DNA of 43,452 bases from Clostridiales bacterium (GCA_022772525.1 JALFAD010000093.1:1-43452), one strand, 5' to 3'; positions 24,487 to 33,386 are shown, counted from the stretch's first letter. Numbers and translations are program-made. The notes: generated by a model not told the origin, from the sequence alone.

Positions 24487-24738
24487 TTTGTCGAACAGTT
24501 GCTTTAAGGAGCGACTGTTCTTACTTAACTTTTTTGATTCCCAACCGTTTTTTAGAAATAGGCTTTATGCTTGCGTTCTGCAAGTATAAGGCTTAACAAA
24601 AAACTGATATTATCCGCCTGCACTATCCCTTACACGCAGAAATCTTTCGGATAGTGAAAAATATCCTTGACAAATCGCGTGCCAGTCCGGTGGACTGATG
24701 GCATCCGGCGGCTCGACACCGGATGCTCCATATTGTAA
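24487..24738. other. Gene-free stretch with inverted repeats at the possible island right end
   Basis: No gene is supported here. Inverted repeats seen: AACAGTTGCT with AGCGACTGTT (around 24495-24520), CACTATCC with GGATAGTG (around 24620-24657), and GCATCCGG with CCGGATGC (around 24700-24726). They lie just inside the candidate attR. Confidence 0.45.
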
Positions 24739-24761
24739 TCAAATCCCTCCATCTCCGCCAG
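24739..24761 (+). repeat. Candidate attR: 23-bp tRNA-Ser 3'-end repeat, right copy
   Basis: Identical over 23 bp to the tRNA-Ser 3' end at 1128-1150, including the encoded CCA and the next G. No tRNA body precedes it, so it is a displaced 3' end. It is directly followed by a strong terminator. Confidence 0.75.
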
Positions 24762-24794
24762 AAAACACCGCCCGTGGGCGGTGTTTTTGTTTTG
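24762..24794 (+). terminator. Terminator behind the displaced tRNA 3' end
   Basis: AAAACACCGCCC (24762-24773) pairs with GGGCGGTGTTTT (24776-24787), then TTGTTTT. Its position one base after the encoded CCA suggests it was the original tRNA-Ser terminator. Confidence 0.8.
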
Positions 24795-24815
24795 AATTCC
24801 GTAAAATTGTGCGCA

Positions 24816-25784
24816 TTAAACAAAGAACTGGAACAGGCAGAAAGCGGCGTAGATGCACAGCAGCAGGATGCCTTGCCAACGCTCCAGCTTCTTTCTGGTC
24901 AACGCGGGAACAGTCAGCAGAAGCATGACGCAGAGCATGACGGGAATGTCCAGCACAAGGGATGCATTGTGCCCCATCAGCAGTTTGCCAACAGGCACCT
25001 CGAAGGGAGCCAACGTTACAGCCACGCCGGAAACCAATACAAGATTAAACACATTGGCACCGATAACGTTGCCAATACCCAAAGAGGCGTGGCCTTTTTT
25101 CAGAGAAGTAATGGTGGTAACTAGTTCGGGCAAAGAAGTACCCAGTGCCACAAAGGTCAGAGCGATGACTGTTTCAGGTACACCGAGCGTTTGAGCGATA
25201 ATGGTACCATGTTCCACCAGAAGGTTGGCGCCGACCGCAATCAGGGCAGCACCGACGACCAGAAGCACCAATTCCATCGGCAGGGAATGGGGCTTTGTGT
25301 CAGTATCTTCCTCATCCGCAATGTCATCAGGATTTTTGAAACCCTGCCGAATGTTCAGAACCAGATAAACCACGAAAATTGCCAGCATCACAAGTCCCAT
25401 CCAGCGTGGAAAATCGCCCAGAAGGTAAGCAGCCACGCAGTACAGTGCGGCGGAGCTGAAGAAGAAAATAACGGGCATTTTCATGGTCTTCACGTTAACA
25501 GGACCAGGATTGCAGGCTACAGAGATCGCTGCAATGAGCGCAGTGTTGCAGATGATGGAGCCAATGGCGTTGCCGTAGGCCATGGCGCCCTGGCCCAGCA
25601 TGGCGCCGGTGGCGGAGACCATGACCTCAGGCAGGGTGGTGCCGATGGAAACCACTGTCGCACCTACGATGATATCGGGAAGGTGGAAGCGGCGGGCAAG
25701 GCCGGTAGCGCCGTCAACGAACCAGTCGCCGCCCTTAATGAGAAGCAGCAGACCGACTGCAAACAAAAGAATGGATTGAATCAT
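24816..25784 (-). CDS. Cation/Ca2+ antiporter (YrbG-like, CaCA family)
   Basis: A 322-residue membrane exchanger. The two inverted alpha repeats carry the ion site: VGATVVSIGTTLPEVMVSAT (about 40-60) and ALTFVALGTSLPELVTTITS (about 210-230). An acidic loop (PDDIADEEDTDTK) separates the halves. ATG 25784 is preferred over the in-frame GTG at 25793 because AGGAG lies eight bases before it. Its leader carries a yybP-ykoY-type riboswitch, so Mn2+ or a related ion may be the relevant cargo. Confidence 0.9.
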   Translation of the reverse strand: MIQSILLFAVGLLLLIKGGDWFVDGATGLARRFHLPDIIVGATVVSIGTTLPEVMVSATGAMLGQGAMAYGNAIGSIICNTALIAAISVACNPGPVNVKTMKMPVIFFFSSAALYCVAAYLLGDFPRWMGLVMLAIFVVYLVLNIRQGFKNPDDIADEEDTDTKPHSLPMELVLLVVGAALIAVGANLLVEHGTIIAQTLGVPETVIALTFVALGTSLPELVTTITSLKKGHASLGIGNVIGANVFNLVLVSGVAVTLAPFEVPVGKLLMGHNASLVLDIPVMLCVMLLLTVPALTRKKLERWQGILLLCIYAAFCLFQFFV

Positions 25785-25828
25785 TTTGCACACTCCTATT
25801 TCAGATTTTTAACGCAAAGCGTAAAAGT

Positions 25829-25860
25829 GAAAAATACCCGACACCCCAGTACGGATGCCG
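25829..25860 (-). terminator. Terminator in the expression platform of the riboswitch
   Basis: On the minus strand CGGCATCC pairs with GGGTGTCG (two wobble pairs) around a short loop, followed by GTATTTTTC. It lies between the aptamer and the antiporter gene. Confidence 0.6.
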
Positions 25861-25888
25861 AGCTCAAACATACGAATTGGGAGAATAC

Positions 25889-25973
25889 CGTGAGTCTCGC
25901 AAATTAAAGCAAGCCAGGCAAAAGCCGCGTCTGTTGACTTGCTGCGCGAAAGGCGCTTGCTACTCCCTCATCG
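25889..25973 (-). ncRNA. yybP-ykoY (manganese) riboswitch aptamer
   Basis: On the minus strand the leader reads GAGGGAGTAGCAAGCGC ... AATTTGCGAGACTCACG. The GGGAGTAGC 5' box and the GCGAGAC 3' box are the two conserved internal-loop strands of this class, joined by a multi-helix core (GCGC/GCGC hairpin, AGCAAG with CTTGCT). The closing helix pairs CGATGAG with CTCACG. Members respond to Mn2+ and control cation transporters, which fits the downstream gene. Confidence 0.75.
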
Positions 25974-25994
25974 TCGGAGATATTCATTTGCGCT

Positions 25995-26023
25995 ATTCTA
26001 GCATTGTATCCGGAAAAAGTCAA
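25995..26023 (-). promoter_or_regulatory. Promoter of the riboswitch and antiporter transcript
   Basis: Minus strand TTGACT (26018-26023), 17-base spacer, TAGAAT (25995-26000). Transcription would start just before the aptamer. Confidence 0.75.
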
Positions 26024-26095
26024 GCTGGAATCTCTGAAAATGTGACGGACTTGTCCATTGCAGCTGTGGTAGGATTCTGCGTGGAGGGATGCGGT

Positions 26096-27067
26096 ATGAA
26101 AATAATCTGGAAGGAAATCTGCACGGCTTTTTTTATGGGGGCCGTTCTGCCGGTATTGATTCTGAATATTTCCACGCTTTTACTCAGGGGAAAGGCACAG
26201 GAACTGCCAATTGTAGAAAGCGTTCCGGAAACAAGCGTGGCAGAAAGGTTGGATTTCCCCATACGAATACGTTTTTCGGACGGAAATGTGAAGCAGATGG
26301 ATATGGATGCTTACCTGACCGGTGTTGTTCTGGGCGAAATGCCGGCGGATTTTGAATCGGAGGCGTTGAAAGCGCAAGCCGTTGCCGCAAGGACTTATAC
26401 CGCAAAGGCGGTCAAGACCGGTGGAAAACATGGAGATGGAAGCATTTGCACCAATCCCAGCTGCTGCCAGGCGTATCTATCGGAAGAAACGTATCTTAGC
26501 CGGGGCGGAACGGAGGAACTGCTGGAAAAGGTTCGCAGCGCGGTGCTGGATACCTCCAGCTATGTGCTGACCTACGATGGAGAACTGATTGAAGCAACGT
26601 ATTTCGCCTGCTCTGGAGGCAGCACAGAGGATGCTGTGGCTGTTTGGGGCACGGATTACCCCTACTTAAGGTCAGTGCCCAGTCCCGGAGAGGAGGAGGC
26701 TAATCACTTTTGCGACACGACGTGCTTTACAGTATCGCAGTTTCAGGAAAAGACCGGTTGTACCCTGACCGGGGACCCAAGTGAATGGTTTGAGATTGAA
26801 GCGTACACACAAGGCGGTGGAATAGACTCCATGCTGATCTGCGGGGAACGCTACACCGGGACGCAGCTGCGTCAACTGTTAGGCCTGCCTTCTACCGCTA
26901 TGACGATATCCGCCGTGGGAGACACCATTACGATTGTCACGAGGGGGTACGGTCACCGGGTGGGAATGAGCCAGTACGGAGCGGATGCCATGGCGGCAAC
27001 CGGCAATAATTTTATTGAGATTTTGGCGCATTACTATCCCGGCACGCAGCTGGTTCAGCTTTCTTGA
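26096..27067 (+). CDS. spoIID: SpoIID-family peptidoglycan lytic protein
   Basis: A 323-residue protein with an N-terminal membrane segment (about 5-30) and the SpoIID domain. The conserved VVLGEMPADFESEALKAQAV holds the expected catalytic Glu, with AARTYTAKAV after it. Later motifs are YFACSGGSTEDA and GYGHRVGMSQYGADAMA. In spore formers SpoIID degrades peptidoglycan during engulfment. No spoIIQ or other sporulation gene is next to it, so a related SpoIID/LytB role is possible. The frame opens at 25877, but GGAGGG supports ATG 26096. Confidence 0.88.
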   Translation: MKIIWKEICTAFFMGAVLPVLILNISTLLLRGKAQELPIVESVPETSVAERLDFPIRIRFSDGNVKQMDMDAYLTGVVLGEMPADFESEALKAQAVAARTYTAKAVKTGGKHGDGSICTNPSCCQAYLSEETYLSRGGTEELLEKVRSAVLDTSSYVLTYDGELIEATYFACSGGSTEDAVAVWGTDYPYLRSVPSPGEEEANHFCDTTCFTVSQFQEKTGCTLTGDPSEWFEIEAYTQGGGIDSMLICGERYTGTQLRQLLGLPSTAMTISAVGDTITIVTRGYGHRVGMSQYGADAMAATGNNFIEILAHYYPGTQLVQLS

Positions 27068-27096
27068 AAGGTATGTTATACAATAGAGAAACACTT

Positions 27097-27123
27097 AGCC
27101 TGCGGATGATAACGCCGCAGGCT
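27097..27123 (+). terminator. Hairpin after spoIID
   Basis: AGCCTGCGG pairs with CCGCAGGCT over a nine-base loop, followed by GATAATTT, a weak tail. Confidence 0.55.
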
Positions 27124-27160
27124 GATAATTTACAGTAAGTTCACACAGAGAACCGTTGTT

Positions 27161-27189
27161 TTGTCAAGAAAAATCTGGTATAGTATACA
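27161..27189 (+). promoter_or_regulatory. Promoter of the nucleoside kinase gene
   Basis: TTGTCA (27161-27166), a 17-base spacer and TATACA (27184-27189), about 34 bases before the start codon. Confidence 0.5.
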
Positions 27190-27222
27190 AAAACTGTGTA
27201 GTTAGAAAGAGGAGGAATCTAA

Positions 27223-28926
27223 ATGATTCTGACAATTGATGGACATACTGCGGAAGCAAAACCGGAGCAGAGTCTCCTGGACCTGGTAAAGCAGCTGGGT
27301 CTGGAAGGGAATCGTCTTGCAGATCGTCCGCTCGCCGCAAAGATTGCCGGTGAGGTATTTACGCTGAATTATATTCCCGTTCGCACAAAGGATACGCAGG
27401 GTGACCGTCCGTCTATGCGGCAAGCCATGGCAGCTTCCAATGGCGTTATCCGCCTGCTTCACTACGGGGATGCCGCCGGCAAGGAATGCTATATCCGTAC
27501 AGCCCAGTTCGCGGTTTTTCTGGCACTGCGTCAGCTGTGGCCGAATGCGGCGGGCAAAGTCAGCTGTACCCTCGGCTCCAGTGTCTATATTCAGGTCAGC
27601 GGTGCCCCGGATTTTTCAGCATCGAAACTAAAGCAGCGGGTGAAGGAGATCGTGCAGGAGGGGATTCCTCTGATCCGGCGCAGAGTTCCACTGGAAGACG
27701 CTGCCTCCAGATTTCACAGAGAAGGGCAGGAGGACAAAGCCCGTCTTCTCCGCTGGCGTTCCACAGATTACTTTGACGAATACGTGTATGGGGACTATGC
27801 TGACTATTTCTATGGGGAAATGCTGCCCTCTACGGCATATCTGACCGTCTGGGATATTTTACCGGCAGATGGAGGATTCCTTTTCCTTTATCCGGACGAT
27901 CAGAATCCTGAGATTTGCGCAAAGATTCCCACCATGCCGAATTTTTTCTCTGTGTTCAATGAAGGCGAACGCTGGTGCGCGCTGATGGAGTGCGAAACTG
28001 TCGCCGATTTGAATGAACTAACGACCTCGGGCAGAATTCGAGAACTGATCCGCGTGAACGAAGCGCTGCATGAAAAGCGGTTTTCTCAGGTGGCAGACAT
28101 GGTCTGCCAGCGTGGTGCGAAGGCAGTGATGCTGGCAGGCCCCAGTTCTTCCGGTAAAACGACTTCTGCCCATCGTCTGGCGACCCAGCTTCGTGTCCAT
28201 GGGAAAAAACCAATCCTCATGAGTCTGGATGACTACTACATTGACCGGGATAAAATCGCCCCCGGCCCGGACGGAAAGCTGGATCTGGAGCACATCAATA
28301 CCATTGACGTGGCTCTGTTCCGGGAAAATATGGCGCATTTGCTGGCAGGGGAAAGCGTAGAGCTTCCCAGCTTCAATTTCATTTCAGGGCGCAGAGAATG
28401 GTCAGGGAAGATTCTGACGTTGTCTGAGAATTCTGTGATTATCGTGGAGGGCCTCCACGGTCTGAATCCGACCTTACTTCCGGAAAATGTGGAGAAATCC
28501 CTGATTTTCCGGCTCTATGTCAGCCCTCTGCTGCCGCTCAACCTGGATGACCATAACCGTATCCCCACCAGCTATCTGCGGCTGCTTCGCCGAATTGTAC
28601 GGGACTATGAGACCCGGGGCGCGTCGGTACAGCATACCCTCTCCATGTGGGACAGCGTGCGCAGGGGAGAGCAGCAGTGGATTTTCCCCTATCAGGAGAA
28701 TGCGGATGTGATCTTCAACAGCTCCACGCTGTATGAGCTGGCGGTGCTGAAAAAGCACATCTTCCCCCTGCTGACTGCGGTACGACCGGAGGATGAATGC
28801 TACGATGCGGTACGCAATATTGTCAAGATCCTCAATTACATTCAGGAGGCAGAAGTGGACGATGAGATTCCGCCAACCAGTCTGGTGCGGGAATTCATCG
28901 GCGGGAACACCTTCTACCGAACCTGA
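27223..28926 (+). CDS. Nucleoside kinase with TGS and ThrRS-like N-terminal domains
   Basis: A 567-residue cytoplasmic enzyme. Residues 1-60 resemble a TGS domain. About 60-250 resemble the second additional domain of threonyl-tRNA synthetase. From about 300 comes a uridine kinase/phosphoribulokinase-type domain with Walker A GPSSSGKTT, MSLDDYYIDRDKI, and VIIVEGLHGLNP as the Walker B region. This fused architecture is widespread in Clostridia and annotated as nucleoside kinase; the substrate is not certain. GAGGAGG precedes the ATG. Confidence 0.9.
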   Translation: MILTIDGHTAEAKPEQSLLDLVKQLGLEGNRLADRPLAAKIAGEVFTLNYIPVRTKDTQGDRPSMRQAMAASNGVIRLLHYGDAAGKECYIRTAQFAVFLALRQLWPNAAGKVSCTLGSSVYIQVSGAPDFSASKLKQRVKEIVQEGIPLIRRRVPLEDAASRFHREGQEDKARLLRWRSTDYFDEYVYGDYADYFYGEMLPSTAYLTVWDILPADGGFLFLYPDDQNPEICAKIPTMPNFFSVFNEGERWCALMECETVADLNELTTSGRIRELIRVNEALHEKRFSQVADMVCQRGAKAVMLAGPSSSGKTTSAHRLATQLRVHGKKPILMSLDDYYIDRDKIAPGPDGKLDLEHINTIDVALFRENMAHLLAGESVELPSFNFISGRREWSGKILTLSENSVIIVEGLHGLNPTLLPENVEKSLIFRLYVSPLLPLNLDDHNRIPTSYLRLLRRIVRDYETRGASVQHTLSMWDSVRRGEQQWIFPYQENADVIFNSSTLYELAVLKKHIFPLLTAVRPEDECYDAVRNIVKILNYIQEAEVDDEIPPTSLVREFIGGNTFYRT

Positions 28927-28934
28927 ATACGATA

Positions 28935-28963
28935 ACAGCCCGGAAGCGTCGCTTCCGGGCTGT
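28935..28963. terminator. Bidirectional terminator between kinase and potD
   Basis: A 13-bp perfect stem, ACAGCCCGGAAGC with GCTTCCGGGCTGT, loop GTC, between two convergent genes. Confidence 0.85.
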
Positions 28964-28975
28964 CTGCATCCTAAA

Positions 28976-30085
28976 TCAGTTGATTTTCACATTTTCCCAC
29001 AGGGTGTTCAGGTATCCGAGGGCTTCGCTGTCCAGATTTTTGTAGGCCAGTTTGTTATACGCTTCGGCAAAGTTCTCCAATTCGGGATAGAGGACTTCCA
29101 TGACTTCTCCGCCCATTTCCTCAATATAGCCGTCATTGGTGTAAACGATGCTGTTGGGAGAGGCATAGTAGGTATACTCGGCGTTTGCGATGGCAGGTTC
29201 TTCAGAGAGCATATAATTGATGAAGATTTCTGCCAGCTCCTTGTTTTGGGCGCAGGAGGGGATGCACATGGCGTCCACATAGAAGTTGGTGTTCTCGGGA
29301 TAGTAGAATTGCAGGTCAACATTTTCGGACTGGGCATCCACCATGGTGAAGTAGTCACCGGCGTAGTATGCGCCAATCGCCGCCTCGCCGGACTCCATCA
29401 TGTTGAAAATCTCGTCCATCACGTAGCTTTTGACCAGAGGGCGCTGAGCCAGCAGCTCATCGTAAGCTTTGTCCCAGCTGGCCTTGTCCGTCGTGTTCAC
29501 GTCGATGCCCAGCTTGTACATAGCAGTACCGAAGGCGTCCCGGGAGTTATTGAACTGCAAGACCTTGCCGGCGTATTTTTCGTTCCACAGCAGATCCCAG
29601 CTGCCGGTATCGGCTTCGTCAACCACATTGGCGTCATAGATCACACCCACAATGCCGTAGGTGTAGGGAATGGAATACTGGTTGTCGGGATCGTAATACA
29701 GGCCCTTGAAGGTGTCCTCAATATACTGATAGTTGGGGATATTGTCAAAGTTCAGGGGCAGCAGCAGGCCTTCCTGTGCCATTCTCGCAATCATATAGTC
29801 GGAAGGAATAATGACATCGTAGCTGACGGCACCGCTGGAAATTTTGCTGTACATATCCTCGTTGGAAGCGAAGGTAGAGTAGTTAACGGTGACCTTTTCT
29901 CCGTAGTTCTCCTGATACCATTTTTCAAATTCCCGAATGGTGTCGAAGGAGCCTTCGCTACCGTCGGAAATATACTCGCCCCAGTTATAGACATTCAGGG
30001 TAAGACCCTTCTTACCACCACAGCCGGTCAGGCACATACCCGCCAGCATCATGGCAATCAGGCACAGGGAAATCCACTTTTTCAT
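28976..30085 (-). CDS. potD: Polyamine ABC importer substrate-binding lipoprotein
   Basis: A 369-residue lipoprotein with signal MKKWISLCLIAMMLAGMCL and lipobox LTGC (about 19-22). The spermidine/putrescine binding fold starts at LTLNVYNWGEYISDGSEG, with YDVIIPSDYMIARMAQEG and IPYTYGIVGVIYDANVV following. It captures putrescine or spermidine outside the cell. It is last in the potABCD operon, 32 bases after potC. Confidence 0.93.
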   Translation of the reverse strand: MKKWISLCLIAMMLAGMCLTGCGGKKGLTLNVYNWGEYISDGSEGSFDTIREFEKWYQENYGEKVTVNYSTFASNEDMYSKISSGAVSYDVIIPSDYMIARMAQEGLLLPLNFDNIPNYQYIEDTFKGLYYDPDNQYSIPYTYGIVGVIYDANVVDEADTGSWDLLWNEKYAGKVLQFNNSRDAFGTAMYKLGIDVNTTDKASWDKAYDELLAQRPLVKSYVMDEIFNMMESGEAAIGAYYAGDYFTMVDAQSENVDLQFYYPENTNFYVDAMCIPSCAQNKELAEIFINYMLSEEPAIANAEYTYYASPNSIVYTNDGYIEEMGGEVMEVLYPELENFAEAYNKLAYKNLDSEALGYLNTLWENVKIN

Positions 30086-30117
30086 TCTGTTTCCTCCTTT
30101 TTCTCTTCAAGGGTAGA

Positions 30118-30909
30118 TTATTTTGCTTCATCCTTTTCATCCACAAGATTGCTGATCAAAAGCAGTCCCAGGGTGACGAAGAAGATGATGGTCGCCAGTG
30201 CATACATTTTGGGCGTTACGGTCTTCTTGGTCATGCCATAAATCCGAATGGGCAGCGTTTCAAAGCCGTTGCCGGAAGTAAAGTAGCTGATTACGAAGTC
30301 GTCCAGTGACAGAGTGAAGGCCATAATGGCGCCGGTGATGATGCCCGGCAGGATTTCCGGCAGCTCCACCTTGAAAAAAGCGCCCAAAGGAGTACAGCCT
30401 AAGTCCATAGCGGCCTCCGGAAGGGATTTGTCCATCTGACGCAGCTTCGGCAGAATCTGCAAAATCACGTAGGGCAGGCAGAAGGTCACATGGGCGATCA
30501 GCATGGTCCAGAAGCTCAGGCTGGTGGACGCACCGAACAGTCTGCCCACAAAGACGAACATCAGCATCAGGGAAATACCCGTGATGATATCCGGATTGGT
30601 CATGGGGATGTCCGTTACGGTGTTCATCACAGCCTTGGACCACTTGGAGCGAAGCTTATTGATACCCACGGCGGCGGCTGTACCCATGACAGTGGAAATC
30701 GCGGTGGCAGACGCTGCCAGAATCAGCGTATTGCGTACTGCCTCCAGAGTGTTGCGGTCCTTCAATAGCTCCTGATACCATTTCAGGGTGAAGCCGGAAA
30801 ACACGGAAAGACTTTTTGACTCGTTAAAGGAGAATACAAGCAGCACCAGAATCGGAGCAAAGAGGATCGCGAACACGATGCCGCTGTAGATTTTGGAAGA
30901 TGTTTTCAT
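30118..30909 (-). CDS. potC: Polyamine ABC importer permease PotC
   Basis: A 263-residue permease with six helices. The EAA loop that contacts the ATPase is LPEAAMDLGCTPLGAFFKVE. The conserved end includes LSLDDFVISYFTSGNGFETL. It overlaps potB by four bases. Confidence 0.93.
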   Translation of the reverse strand: MKTSSKIYSGIVFAILFAPILVLLVFSFNESKSLSVFSGFTLKWYQELLKDRNTLEAVRNTLILAASATAISTVMGTAAAVGINKLRSKWSKAVMNTVTDIPMTNPDIITGISLMLMFVFVGRLFGASTSLSFWTMLIAHVTFCLPYVILQILPKLRQMDKSLPEAAMDLGCTPLGAFFKVELPEILPGIITGAIMAFTLSLDDFVISYFTSGNGFETLPIRIYGMTKKTVTPKMYALATIIFFVTLGLLLISNLVDEKDEAK

Positions 30910-31796
30910 TCTTCGTCACCTCCGTACACATACCGTGCAGTGACATATTTGACCGCAGCCATACATACCAGCAGAATCAGCATCAGGATGAAGGCGATGG
31001 CAGCGGCAAAATGCAGATTGTTGGCCACATACTGCCCTTCAATCGCATCGCCAATGAGGAAGAACTTGCCGTTGCCCAGCTTCTGGGAAATATAGAAGGT
31101 GCTGATAGAGGGAATCAGAACCATGGTAATGCCGGAAATGACACCGGGCATGCTCAGCGGGAGGATCACCCGCCGCAGAACGGAAATACTGCCGCAGCCC
31201 AAATCTCTTGCCGCTTCCAGCAGCCGCCCGTCCAGCTTTGCGAGGATGGAATAGATGGGGAGCACCATGTAGGGGAAATAGTCGTAAACCATGCCGATGA
31301 TAACGGCAGCCTCCGTCCCGATGATGTGGACGGTGCCCAGGCCCAGCGCGGAAAGGAAACCGTTCAGGATACCAGTATCCTGCAGAATCGTCATCCAGGC
31401 ATAGGTGCGGATTAGGAAGTTCATCCACATAGGAATCATAATCAGCGTCACCATTGTCTTTTGAGTGCGCTCTTTGGCACGGGACATGATATAGGCCATG
31501 GGATATCCCAGCAGCAGGCAGATAATGGTGGAAATCACCGCCAGCTTGACAGACCGCATGAAGATCAGAAGATAGGTCCTGACCTCCACGGAGGAGCCGT
31601 CCGCCTGCACAATATTGCTGGTTGCGGTAAAGAAGCGGGTGATATTCTCAGTGGTAAATGCGAACTGGTTGTCCGTAAAAGCATAGTAAGCAATAAACGC
31701 CAGCGGCACCACCACAAACAGGGCAGACCAAAGGGAGTAGGGAGCCAGAGCCATCCGGTAGCCGTTCTGGGGATGCCTGCGATTTGCGGTTCTCAT
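30906..31796 (-). CDS. potB: Polyamine ABC importer permease PotB
   Basis: A 296-residue six-helix permease. The EAA loop is [20 protein letters not shown]. The extracellular first loop is short. It overlaps potA by four bases upstream and potC by four downstream, so translation is coupled. Confidence 0.93.
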   Translation of the reverse strand: MRTANRRHPQNGYRMALAPYSLWSALFVVVPLAFIAYYAFTDNQFAFTTENITRFFTATSNIVQADGSSVEVRTYLLIFMRSVKLAVISTIICLLLGYPMAYIMSRAKERTQKTMVTLIMIPMWMNFLIRTYAWMTILQDTGILNGFLSALGLGTVHIIGTEAAVIIGMVYDYFPYMVLPIYSILAKLDGRLLEAARDLGCGSISVLRRVILPLSMPGVISGITMVLIPSISTFYISQKLGNGKFFLIGDAIEGQYVANNLHFAAAIAFILMLILLVCMAAVKYVTARYVYGGDEE

Positions 31797-32911
31797 TCTT
31801 CCTCTTCACCTCCGGGATTGGACAGTTCGTCCAGTTCGTTGGAGAAGGAGGAGTAGTCACCGAACATACCGGAATACTTGGACTTCTTCATAATATGAAT
31901 GGCGTCAGGTTCCAGAGAGATGCCAATGTGCGCGCCTTCCTCCACCGGGTCGGTGGTCTGAATCATCCACTTGAAGCCGTCAATATCCACGATGGCCTCG
32001 TTGTGAACCCCCATGAAGGTCACGGAGGTCACGGTACCCTGAAGCACGCCGGGTTTCGGCTTCACGATGTCCACATCCTCCGGGCGGATGACCACGTCCA
32101 CAGGCTCGTTGGGGGCAAAGCCGGTATCCAGACAATCAAAAACCTGGCCGCCAAAGCGTACCTTGTAGTCGGCCAGCATCACGCCGTCCACAATATTGCT
32201 CTCGCCAATGAAGTCGGCGACGAAGGCATTGACTGGCTCGTTGTAGATATCCTGGGGGGTGCCGATCTGCTGAATCTTGCCCTCGCTCATAACCACGATG
32301 GTGTCGGACATACTCAGGGCTTCCTCCTGATCGTGGGTGACGAAAATAAAGGTGATTCCTGTGGATTTCTGGATTTTTTTCAGCTCCTGCTGCATATCCT
32401 TGCGCAGCTTCAGGTCCAGCGCGCCCAGAGGCTCGTCCAGCAGCAGGACCTTTGGCTCGTTGACCAGTGCCCGTGCGATGGCGACGCGCTGCTGCTGACC
32501 GCCGGACAGGCTGGTGACACGGCGGTGGGCAAAGCCGGACAGCATAACCATGTCCAGCATTTTATTGACCTTCTCCTTGATCTCCTTTTTGGGCAGCTTT
32601 CGCTCCCGCAGGGGGAAGGCGACGTTTTCAAACACATTCAGGTGCGGGAACAAGGCGTATTTCTGGAAGACCGTATTGACGTTGCGCTTGTGGGGCGGGA
32701 CATCGTTGATGCGTTCTCCCATGAAAATCACATCGCCCTGATCCGGGTAGACAAAGCCGCCGATGATTCGCAGGGTTGTAGTTTTTCCGCAGCCGGAGGG
32801 GCCCAGAAGGGTAATAAACTCATTGTCATGAATATCCAGACTGATATTGTCCAGAACTGTCTCTCCGTCAAAGGCTTTGGAGATGTTTTTCAGTTCAATA
32901 ATTTTGTCCAT
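31793..32911 (-). CDS. potA: Polyamine ABC importer ATPase PotA
   Basis: A 372-residue ATPase that powers the PotB-PotC channel. Walker [11 protein letters not shown]-loop region [20 protein letters not shown], signature [17 protein letters not shown], Walker [13 protein letters not shown], then the H-loop [11 protein letters not shown]-terminal TOBE domain covers about residues 270-350. AGAAGGA lies about eight bases before the ATG. It is the first gene of the operon, preceded by a long structured leader ending in a terminator. Confidence 0.94.
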   Translation of the reverse strand: MDKIIELKNISKAFDGETVLDNISLDIHDNEFITLLGPSGCGKTTTLRIIGGFVYPDQGDVIFMGERINDVPPHKRNVNTVFQKYALFPHLNVFENVAFPLRERKLPKKEIKEKVNKMLDMVMLSGFAHRRVTSLSGGQQQRVAIARALVNEPKVLLLDEPLGALDLKLRKDMQQELKKIQKSTGITFIFVTHDQEEALSMSDTIVVMSEGKIQQIGTPQDIYNEPVNAFVADFIGESNIVDGVMLADYKVRFGGQVFDCLDTGFAPNEPVDVVIRPEDVDIVKPKPGVLQGTVTSVTFMGVHNEAIVDIDGFKWMIQTTDPVEEGAHIGISLEPDAIHIMKKSKYSGMFGDYSSFSNELDELSNPGGEEEE

Positions 32912-32944
32912 TTATCGTTCCTTCTTTCCAAAATTTTGGCTGAA

Positions 32945-32984
32945 TACACAAAAAAGCGGCACGCCGCATATCGGCATACCGCTT
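32945..32984 (-). terminator. Intrinsic terminator just upstream of potA
   Basis: On the minus strand AAGCGG-TAT-GCCG-ATATG-CGGC-GTG-CCGCTT is followed directly by TTTTGTG, giving six T residues in all. It ends about 35 bases before the potA start, so it either ends a separate RNA or acts as an attenuator. Confidence 0.8.
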
Positions 32985-33120
32985 GTGTCATTCAAAACGA
33001 CCGGACTTCAAGACTGCTATAGGAAAAACGGAATCTGAAAACTGCAAGGGTTCGACAATTTTCGCATCCGGCAGCGCAGAAGGGGAATCGCATCCGAATC
33101 AGATCAGAGTCTATATAGCA

Positions 33121-33352
33121 AAGATTACTTTTACTACTCTTATTGACCATTTCACAAGTTTATGCCACGGGGCACGATCGGTTTATAGTAACCAACTTAT
33201 AAAACTGAGCTTTTAACTCAATCAATAAGGCAACAGAAGTTGCCAAACCGCAAGCGGTCTTCGGCATTCGACCCGGCTGTCCGTATGGCCTTAGCCGGAA
33301 TAGACCGGCGGTCGCAGTATCTTGCTTTGGAAAGACCCTTTCCAATTGAGAT
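33121..33352 (-). ncRNA. Unassigned large structured RNA in the potABCD leader
   Basis: The minus-strand transcript predicted from the promoter at 33359-33386 folds by eye into many helices: TGGAAAG/CTTTCCA, CGACC/GGTCG enclosing GCCGG/CCGGC or CCGGCT/AGCCGG, ACCGC/GCGGT, GGCAAC/GTTGCC. An 8-bp closing helix, CTTATTGA with TCAATAAG, encloses TGAG/CTCA, GGTT/AACC and TGCC/GGCA hairpins. I do not recognise the class; raiA RNA or a riboswitch are possibilities to test. The stretch 32985-33120 continues the leader and may be a dispersed repeat; nothing definite was seen in it. Confidence 0.6.
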
Positions 33353-33358
33353 GGGTTC

Positions 33359-33386
33359 ATTATAACACAATTCGACTGCAAGTCAA
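33359..33386 (-). promoter_or_regulatory. Promoter of the structured leader RNA
   Basis: Minus strand TTGACT (33381-33386), 16-base spacer, TATAAT (33359-33364). It is the strongest promoter pattern upstream of potA. Confidence 0.8.

Noticed and set aside
32983..33216. Plus-strand frame of 77 codons beginning MCHSKRPDFKTAIGK
   Set aside because: It overlaps the structured leader, lacks a ribosome binding site and runs through hairpin sequence. It could mark a dispersed repeat, but I cannot support a gene.
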